Assembly (NCBI GenBank): GCA_002709395.1
Contig: PAQU01000075.1
Location: 6,743-54,475 of the forward strand
Direction of reading: 5' to 3'
DNA length: 47,733 nucleotides
DNA from: Roseibacillus sp.
GTDB taxonomy: Bacteria > Verrucomicrobiota > Verrucomicrobiia > Verrucomicrobiales > Akkermansiaceae
Each line of letters opens with the position of its first letter. Position 1 is the first letter of the stretch. This document shows positions 42,886 through 47,733 of this stretch, in pieces. The position numbers were made by a program, and so were the translations under genes. The notes below the pieces were generated by a model. It did not search any database and had not been told where the DNA came from. It worked only from the letters and a program-made list of their open reading frames with translations.

Positions 42886-42903
42886 GATCCCTGCCTGGGG
42901 ATC
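42886..42903 (-). terminator. Weak terminator-like hairpin after the alpha/beta hydrolase gene
   Basis: GATCCC-N6-GGGATC is a perfect 6-bp stem overlapping the hydrolase stop codon; on the minus strand it is followed by TTTCT. It is the only candidate in the 57-bp convergent gap. Confidence 0.3.
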
Positions 42904-44068
42904 AGTCATCTGCCAGCCACTGTGAGATAATTTCCTCGAGGGCAGACCAACCGGTATAAATGAGGAATTGATCTCCGTCGGCAAGATAGTGCGACTCCAC
43001 CTCCATCTTGATCTTCTTCATGGAAGTTTCTGCTCTGCGGACGTGATCAGCAGTTGCGCGTTTGTCCCGCTCCCCGGTGATGATAAGCGCCCTGCGCTCG
43101 GACCACCCTCTGGCAAAGGTGTCGGACTCAAGGGTGTGTTGCTCAATTACAGGAGACAGAAGCAGAAGTCTCTGCCATTTCCCGGGGTGGGCCCCGGCTT
43201 CCCGGAGCACGCCCGCTCCTCCGTCCGATAGACCTGCGAGAATCAGTTTGTCAGGGTCAATCTGTGGGTTGTTCACGCAGAATTCCCGGGCCTGTGCGAT
43301 GGCGCCCGGGCCGCCCTCCTGACTCCAGCTTCCGGCTCCGAAGGTAGGGGCAACAATGGCTGTCCCGGTGGTATCAGCAATTCGCTTCCAGAGAGCCCAG
43401 CAGGCCTGAAGATTTCCGAGTTGGCCATGGAGAAAGACTATGGCGGGCTTTTTCTGGAGAGGACCCGGTCCTGATCCTGGTTCCTGCGGGATGTAGATAA
43501 AGAGGCCTCCTGCCCTTGGTTTAAATCCAAGCATGTCCCGGTAGGACGAACCCAGGGTAGAGGGCAGGGAGGCAAGATCAGGGTCGCCCCGGAGTCCATC
43601 GTAGATCTCCCTGATACTTCTGCGGACTACTGCGCTCCGGCTCCAGTTCAGGTTGGGGTCGATAGCCCCGAGAATATAGGAACCGAGAATAGATTGGTCG
43701 ACTTCGGGAATGAGGTTGGCCAAGGAGTAGCGGGAATGCCCGGATTTATTCTCATAGGTTACCCGGGCGGAGGCTTCCGGGTTGTCGTTGTGGCCCGGTG
43801 CCTGCCGCGCGCAGAGCAGGAAGGCCCCCAGGGCGACCAGAAAGAGCAGGCCGGTGGTAATTTTCCGGCTGAGCTTGTGCCAGTGGAGGAAATTCAGAGG
43901 CAGGGGGAGAAGACAAATCAGGGCGATGGCGAAAAACCTGGATGCTGACGTGGTGGAAACCGCGAGCAGTCCAGCCGCGCCGAGCCAGAAGGGAAGAGAG
44001 AGCAGGGTCCAGGTTCCGGACAGGATACAGCCAAGAGAACTGGATTCAGCTTCCGGTTCCTTCTCCAT
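42902..44068 (-). CDS. Membrane-anchored alpha/beta hydrolase
   Basis: The ATG at 44068 (track residue 3) gives 388 residues. Three hydrophobic segments occupy about residues 10-90, and a linker and catalytic domain follow. The hydrolase core has IVFLHGQLGNLQACWALW, the nucleophile elbow LAGLSDGGAGVL (Ser), a candidate acid in ITGERDKRATADHV, and a candidate His in VESHYLADGDQFL. The pattern is close to PHB-depolymerase/dienelactone-hydrolase-like esterases; the substrate is unknown. It starts 6 bp beyond the C39-like gene stop, so the two are likely co-transcribed. Confidence 0.8.
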   Translation of the reverse strand: MEKEPEAESSSLGCILSGTWTLLSLPFWLGAAGLLAVSTTSASRFFAIALICLLPLPLNFLHWHKLSRKITTGLLFLVALGAFLLCARQAPGHNDNPEASARVTYENKSGHSRYSLANLIPEVDQSILGSYILGAIDPNLNWSRSAVVRRSIREIYDGLRGDPDLASLPSTLGSSYRDMLGFKPRAGGLFIYIPQEPGSGPGPLQKKPAIVFLHGQLGNLQACWALWKRIADTTGTAIVAPTFGAGSWSQEGGPGAIAQAREFCVNNPQIDPDKLILAGLSDGGAGVLREAGAHPGKWQRLLLLSPVIEQHTLESDTFARGWSERRALIITGERDKRATADHVRRAETSMKKIKMEVESHYLADGDQFLIYTGWSALEEIISQWLADD

Positions 44069-44074
44069 GCACAA

Positions 44075-45364
44075 TTATTGTGAAGGTTTGAGGGTGAGGA
44101 GGTGCATGGTAGCGGTATAAGCGTTTGCGGCACTCATACGCTTGAACTCGTGGCCGGGCCCCCAGGAATCGGTGTAGATAATCTCATCAGTTTTCTGGTT
44201 GTAGCCAAGGACGATCCTCATGTGTCCTCCGCCCTGCTGGGGGATTCCCGGTTCCGGGAAAACACCGACCTGAAGGGCCCACAGGAGGGGAGTCCCGGTA
44301 TCGATGTTGTCCCTGATCTGCTTTCGGAAACGGTCGAAGGCCGTGCCCTTGGCGCGGACTTCCCGCAGGGTAGGGGCGTGGCAACTGGAGAGAAAATACT
44401 GGTAAGGAATAATTGCATCATCCCGGAATTCCCTGCCTTTCTTGTTCTTTTTTATCAGCCGGTTGTAGGCCTTGATCTCCGACTTGATCTTGCGATTTTC
44501 CAGTTCGTAGTGAACGAGGAGGCGGGTTTTCGTGCGTCCGGCCACCTTTTTCAGCGCGTCAATCATGGTTGCCGGGTTGGTCCCTCCCTGGGCGCTGCTC
44601 TCCGCGATCTGCGCCATTGCGTGCTGATCGACTGGCAGGCCATAGTAACGAAAGACCCTCTCGGCACTTGCTACTGCGCAGTAGCCCTTGCGCCCCTGAT
44701 CGACCATTGGAATACCTTGTACGAAGATGTCCCCATTGGGACGAGTCACGCGGTTCGCAACGAGGTCCCGCCGCCGGGTCATGACGCGGGTGAGCCCTGA
44801 ACGCTGTTCATAGATCTCCTCTCCATATTTGACGGAGACCAGGCTGAGCTTCAGGAACTCAGGAGTATGTCCCCTGGAGGCCCGGGACTTGCTGGAAGTA
44901 AGCACCAGAAAGGCCCCCGGACACTTCCAGACCCAGCGATCGGCGGAGACCACACTGCCTTTCTGGGTTCGGTTCATCTTTTCGCCTTCCAAGCCGGTTT
45001 TCTCGACAAGGAGGGAGTGCCACGTCCCGGTGAGGGCCTTGAAGCGGTCCTCGGTCATTTCCCCATTGTCGCCCCGATTGTAGATGGAAATATCGAAGGA
45101 ATGCAGTTTGTCGTTGCGACTCCGGAGAATTGTTTCACCGACCGGGAGATCCCAGAGTTTCAGATCACGGCGGGTGCTGCGTGCGTCCTTGCGTTCCGTT
45201 GAGAGCCAGCGAAAGCCGAGGGGCCTGCGGTCCTGAAGGACTTCTCCAACCGGCTTTTCCCACATCCGGGCATCAAGGAAGAGAACCTCGAGGTCGGGAA
45301 CCGGGGCGGCCAGCGCGGGTCCGGGGATGACGAGGATAAGGGCTAGAAAATGCAATCGATGCAC
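44075..45364 (-). CDS. Secreted C39-like (papain-fold) cysteine peptidase
   Basis: A 429-residue protein with a signal peptide ending PGPALAAP. Residues about 21-210 are an uncharacterised N-terminal region. The peptidase_C39-like domain follows: the catalytic Cys in MVDQGRKGYCAVASAERVF, the His in QQGGGHMRIVLGYN, and an Asp in IIYTDSWGPGHEF. The gap between Cys and His contains a charged insertion (KIKSEIKAYNRLIKKNKKGR). Such domains cut peptides, often Gly-Gly leaders when fused to ABC transporters; here it is free and exported. It lies 36 bp after moaE, at the end of the Moco operon. Confidence 0.82.
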   Translation of the reverse strand: MHRLHFLALILVIPGPALAAPVPDLEVLFLDARMWEKPVGEVLQDRRPLGFRWLSTERKDARSTRRDLKLWDLPVGETILRSRNDKLHSFDISIYNRGDNGEMTEDRFKALTGTWHSLLVEKTGLEGEKMNRTQKGSVVSADRWVWKCPGAFLVLTSSKSRASRGHTPEFLKLSLVSVKYGEEIYEQRSGLTRVMTRRRDLVANRVTRPNGDIFVQGIPMVDQGRKGYCAVASAERVFRYYGLPVDQHAMAQIAESSAQGGTNPATMIDALKKVAGRTKTRLLVHYELENRKIKSEIKAYNRLIKKNKKGREFRDDAIIPYQYFLSSCHAPTLREVRAKGTAFDRFRKQIRDNIDTGTPLLWALQVGVFPEPGIPQQGGGHMRIVLGYNQKTDEIIYTDSWGPGHEFKRMSAANAYTATMHLLTLKPSQ

Positions 45365-45400
45365 GGAACCAATCTAGGCAATCGAGAGGAGACTGCAAGG

Positions 45401-45835
45401 TCAGTGCTGGTGTTCCTGTCGACAGCCTTCGCACCCCACCCAGTCGCTGGAACCGTCAGGATAGAATTCCTTCTTCCAGATGGGCAGGCGGTGCTTGACT
45501 GCGTCGATGATGAACCGGCAGGCGTCAAAAGCCTCAGCCCGATGGGGAGAGGAAACGACCACCATCACGGCGCATTCACCAATTTCCAGAGAGCCGGTCC
45601 GGTGTGTCGCCCGGGCATGATCCAGGCCAAAGCGCTCCATGGCTTCCCGGACGATGCGTTGTCCCTCCTTCTCTGCGACCGCCCTGTGTGCTTCATACTC
45701 CAACCGGAGTACCTCCCGGCCCTTGTGATGATTACGGACCGTGCCCTCGAAGATGGCGATAGCCCCGGCATGCGGGTCACTTGCAGCTTCGCGAAGGCCA
45801 GCCGAGTCGATGGGATCAGCGGTAAGAAGGAACAT
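45401..45835 (-). CDS. moaE: Molybdopterin synthase catalytic subunit
   Basis: The start at track residue 30 (ATG 45835) gives 144 residues, the usual MoaE length. The upstream part of the track ORF is read in another frame by the mobA-moaD gene. MoaE inserts two sulfurs from the MoaD thiocarboxylate into precursor Z. Signatures are IFEGTVRNHHKGREVLRLEY, THRTGSLEIGECAVMVVVSS, and VKHRLPIWKKEFYPDGSSDW, with the active-site lysines. The C-terminus has two Cys (GCEGCRQEHQH). It starts 7 bp after the MobA-MoaD fusion stop. Confidence 0.96.
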   Translation of the reverse strand: MFLLTADPIDSAGLREAASDPHAGAIAIFEGTVRNHHKGREVLRLEYEAHRAVAEKEGQRIVREAMERFGLDHARATHRTGSLEIGECAVMVVVSSPHRAEAFDACRFIIDAVKHRLPIWKKEFYPDGSSDWVGCEGCRQEHQH

Positions 45836-45842
45836 GCCGTTA

Positions 45843-46673
45843 CTAGCCTCCTGCGAAGGGTGGGAAGAGGGTAAGTTTGTCCTGGTTGGCCAGAGGATGG
45901 TTCCAAGGTTGGAATTCATCATTGATGGCGATTTTTACGGCTTCCAGCTCGAGGGAGAGTCCGCGGGACATGCGCAGTTCCTCCCAGAGGCCCGCGGCAG
46001 TTGCCGATTCAGTGCGGACTTCCTCTTCTGATATTCCTGCATCTTCACGGAGAATCCCGCAGTATTCCACTACGATAGTCTTGGCGCATCGGCCGTTCTT
46101 AAGGGCAGCCCGGGCTTCCTGAAGATCCTCGGGGCGGTTACAGTTGTCCAAGGCGGATTTTTCCGGCAGATCCACCTCTTTACGATCGAGCGAGGAAAGG
46201 AATCTGCGGGCACAATATACTTTTTCGGAGAGGCAGTGAGCGAGGGCCTTGGCTGATACTGGTTCGTAGATCGTGCAGAGTGGTTCGGGCTTACCATCGA
46301 AGCGGCTGATGAAGCAGGTGGCTTCACGATCAGGGTCCCGGGCTTCCCGGAGATATTGCAAGACGGAAGAGGTCAGGAAGGGCAGGTCGCAGGCTGTAAC
46401 CAGCCAGGCAGATTCAGGAGCCCTGGCAAAGGCCGCTTCCAGACCGGCCAGAGGCCCGGCATCACGCCGCAGGTCCGGGATGGTAGCGCAATGGTAGGTT
46501 CGCAGGTCATCTCCTGCGGTGGAAAGGTAGGTCTTCTCAGTGACCAGCTTGAGAAGTTCGAGCCCCTGGTCGCGAAGGGAGAGACCATCGGTCAGAACGA
46601 GGTCTGCCTTGTCGGAACCCATGCGCCGGCTTTTACCGCCCGCGAGGAGCAGTCCGTTAAGAGGTGCATTCAT
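45843..46673 (-). CDS. MobA-MoaD fusion (Moco guanylyltransferase + MPT synthase small subunit)
   Basis: A 276-residue fusion. Residues 1-192 are a MobA-type nucleotidyltransferase, with LLLAGGKSRRMGSDKADL (GTP-binding loop), DAGPLAGLEAAFARAP, and TACDLPFLTSS. Residues 193-276 match MoaD: a beta-grasp beginning CAKTIVVEYCGILREDAG and ending LTLFPPFAGG, with the obligatory C-terminal Gly-Gly that is adenylated and thiocarboxylated. The MoaD tail is at the extreme C-terminus, as it must be for function. MobA attaches GMP to Moco. The fusion joins the sulfur donor and the nucleotide transfer step. Its neighbours are moaC upstream and moaE downstream. Confidence 0.9.
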   Translation of the reverse strand: MNAPLNGLLLAGGKSRRMGSDKADLVLTDGLSLRDQGLELLKLVTEKTYLSTAGDDLRTYHCATIPDLRRDAGPLAGLEAAFARAPESAWLVTACDLPFLTSSVLQYLREARDPDREATCFISRFDGKPEPLCTIYEPVSAKALAHCLSEKVYCARRFLSSLDRKEVDLPEKSALDNCNRPEDLQEARAALKNGRCAKTIVVEYCGILREDAGISEEEVRTESATAAGLWEELRMSRGLSLELEAVKIAINDEFQPWNHPLANQDKLTLFPPFAGG

Positions 46674-46678
46674 GCGTA

Positions 46679-47155
46679 TTACACGGCATTGAAGTCACTC
46701 TTGCCACCCCGCTTCTCTACAAGATGAAGCCGGGTAATTTCGATGGAAGGGTTGGAGGCCTTACACATGTCATATATCGTGAGGGCGGCCACCGAGGCCC
46801 CGGTGAGGGCCTCCATTTCAACCCCGGTCCTGCTGCTGGTGGAGCACTCGCATAAAACACGGAGGGAGGAGTCGTTCTCGGGCTCAATTTTGACATCGCA
46901 CTTGTCAAGTGGCAGAGGATGGCAGAGAGGAATCAGGGAAGCGGTCTGCTTGGCAGCCATGATGCCGGCAAGAATCGCGGTGTTCAGGACGGACCCCTTC
47001 CTCGTCTGGAATCCCTCCTCCTGCAGCCGCCCCATGAGCTCAGAGCCAAGAATGACCACGCATGCGGCTCTTGCAATCCGGCTGGTTACGGCCTTGGAGC
47101 CAACATCGACCATGCGCGGCTGGCCAGCCTCGTCAAGATGGGAGAGTTTGCTCAC
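46679..47155 (-). CDS. moaC: Cyclic pyranopterin monophosphate synthase
   Basis: MoaC, with MoaA, converts GTP to cyclic pyranopterin monophosphate. The 158-residue protein begins LSHLDEAGQPRMVDVGSK and has the active-site segment LIPLCHPLPL, then EMEALTGASVAALTIYDMCK, and a C-terminal EKRGGKSDF that replaces the usual K-S-G-G-K-S-G. The start is GTG. It is 52 bp after moeA and 5 bp before the fusion gene on the minus strand. MoaA itself is not in the window. Confidence 0.97.
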   Translation of the reverse strand: MSKLSHLDEAGQPRMVDVGSKAVTSRIARAACVVILGSELMGRLQEEGFQTRKGSVLNTAILAGIMAAKQTASLIPLCHPLPLDKCDVKIEPENDSSLRVLCECSTSSRTGVEMEALTGASVAALTIYDMCKASNPSIEITRLHLVEKRGGKSDFNAV

Positions 47156-47207
47156 CGCCGGAAGGCTAGGACATCAGCAGGAAAGAGCGAGAGGATTTGC
47201 TGCCGGG

Positions 47208-47733
47208 TCAGAGCCAGGACCGGAAGGGAAGAAGGCTGCCCCGGGGAAAGTCTTTCTGGTCTGCAGGGAGTTCGATAAACCCATCGGACTCTATCGCCGA
47301 GGCGAAGTCCCCGGAATTTGAGAGGGGGGTGGGTTTGGCGATGAGGGAGGCTTTTTCCTGCTGGAGGCTCACCGGAATGCTCCAGGCAAAGGGGGGGTCG
47401 AACCTGATTTCCGAGGCAAGTGAGACTGTGCGCACCACGGATTGCTGGTTCTGGGTAGCCTCTAAAAAGGGACGAACGTAGCGATGAAAGGTCACCTGGA
47501 CCGACATGGGGTTGCCCGGCAGGGCAAAGACGGGAGGAGGACCGGACCAGAAGGCAAGGGGTTTTCCGGGACGCTGTGCCACGCCGTGAAAGGAAGGGGC
47601 TCCGAGAAGAGATTCGATGACCGGGCGAACGAAATCGTATTTTCCCTTTGAGATGCCGCCACAGAGGAGAATCAGGTCGGAGCCAAGATGCTCCCGCACC
47701 GCGGTAGCGGTTGCGTCGGGATCGTCGGGGAGG
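47208..47733 (-). CDS. moeA: Molybdopterin molybdotransferase MoeA (C-terminal part; gene runs off the window)
   Basis: MoeA ligates molybdate into the adenylated cofactor made by MogA. The visible part contains ILLCGGISKGKYDFVRPVIE (the family MoCF-domain signature), the AQRPGKPLAFW strand, VFALPGNPMSVQVTFHRYVR, and domain IV. The 5' end lies beyond base 47733. The frame reads on through the GTG that the ORF track uses as a start, so that GTG is internal. It is upstream of moaC in the same direction, with a 52-bp gap. Confidence 0.94.
   Translation of the reverse strand, partial: LPDDPDATATAVREHLGSDLILLCGGISKGKYDFVRPVIESLLGAPSFHGVAQRPGKPLAFWSGPPPVFALPGNPMSVQVTFHRYVRPFLEATQNQQSVVRTVSLASEIRFDPPFAWSIPVSLQQEKASLIAKPTPLSNSGDFASAIESDGFIELPADQKDFPRGSLLPFRSWL

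Noticed and set aside
47697-47699. GTG at 47699 as the moeA start
   Set aside because: The frame stays open to the window edge, and MoeA needs roughly 230 more N-terminal residues, so this codon is internal.

Overview
The window is a compact, fairly GC-rich bacterial chromosome segment that most resembles Verrucomicrobiota. The clues are two DUF1549/DUF1553 plus DUF1501 gene pairs (a planctomycete/verrucomicrobial hallmark), an ASPIC/UnbV FG-GAP lipoprotein, a pseudopilin trio resembling verrucomicrobial cassettes, thrombospondin-type-3 surface modules, and a TGTTC-N4-GAACA palindrome matching the LexA motif I recall for this phylum. The assignment is inferred from gene content; there is no 16S gene. 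I found no insertion sequence, integrase, phage gene or CRISPR array. No gene-free stretch exceeds 300 bp; the longest is the divergent region 26070-26363.

Layout. 1-2.8 kb (+): a degenerate M28-like membrane protein, tRNA-Ala(GGC), rsfS and cinA. 2.8-9.4 kb (-): a biosynthetic run read trpA, dapF, dapA, dapB, folK, panB, GGQ release-factor-like gene, thyA, folA, covering lysine/meso-DAP, folate and thymidylate, pantothenate and tryptophan. 9.6-17.6 kb: mixed housekeeping genes (EF-hand mini-lipoprotein, RibD-type reductase, glutaredoxin-like protein, DAHP synthase, LOG-family nucleosidase, TlyA methyltransferase, LarA-like protein, nuoB-nuoC, rhomboid protease). 17.6-22.6 kb: a His/Tyr-rich lipoprotein, three pseudopilins in tandem, and a GntP transporter. 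22.7-26.1 kb (-): the first DUF1549/1553 - DUF1501 pair. 26.4-28.6 kb: yifB/comM with a LexA-like box, then bacterioferritin. 28.8-42.8 kb: a secretome-rich block (SGNH hydrolase, PQQ-type propeller, 1242-residue ASPIC/UnbV lipoprotein, 1168-residue TSP3/LamG protein, second DUF1549/1553 - DUF1501 pair with an F5/8C-like insert). 42.9-47.7 kb (-): a molybdenum cofactor operon moeA-moaC-(mobA-moaD fusion)-moaE, followed by a C39-like peptidase and a membrane-anchored alpha/beta hydrolase.

How it fits together. DapA, DapB and DapF are three steps to meso-diaminopimelate; FolK, FolA and ThyA form the folate-thymidylate axis. MoeA, MoaC, MoaD, MoaE and MobA cover most of Moco synthesis except MoaA and MoaB/MogA. 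The most noteworthy items are the MobA-MoaD fusion, the LexA-like box at yifB, a perfect CRP/FNR-type palindrome between the LarA-like gene and nuoB, the pseudopilin trio preceded by a possible coupled leader ORF, the tandemly duplicated TSP3 protein, and a bacterioferritin whose aligned ferroxidase ligands are partly replaced. I did not find a clearly new defence or mobile system; the best candidates for undescribed biology are the secreted/surface gene groups.
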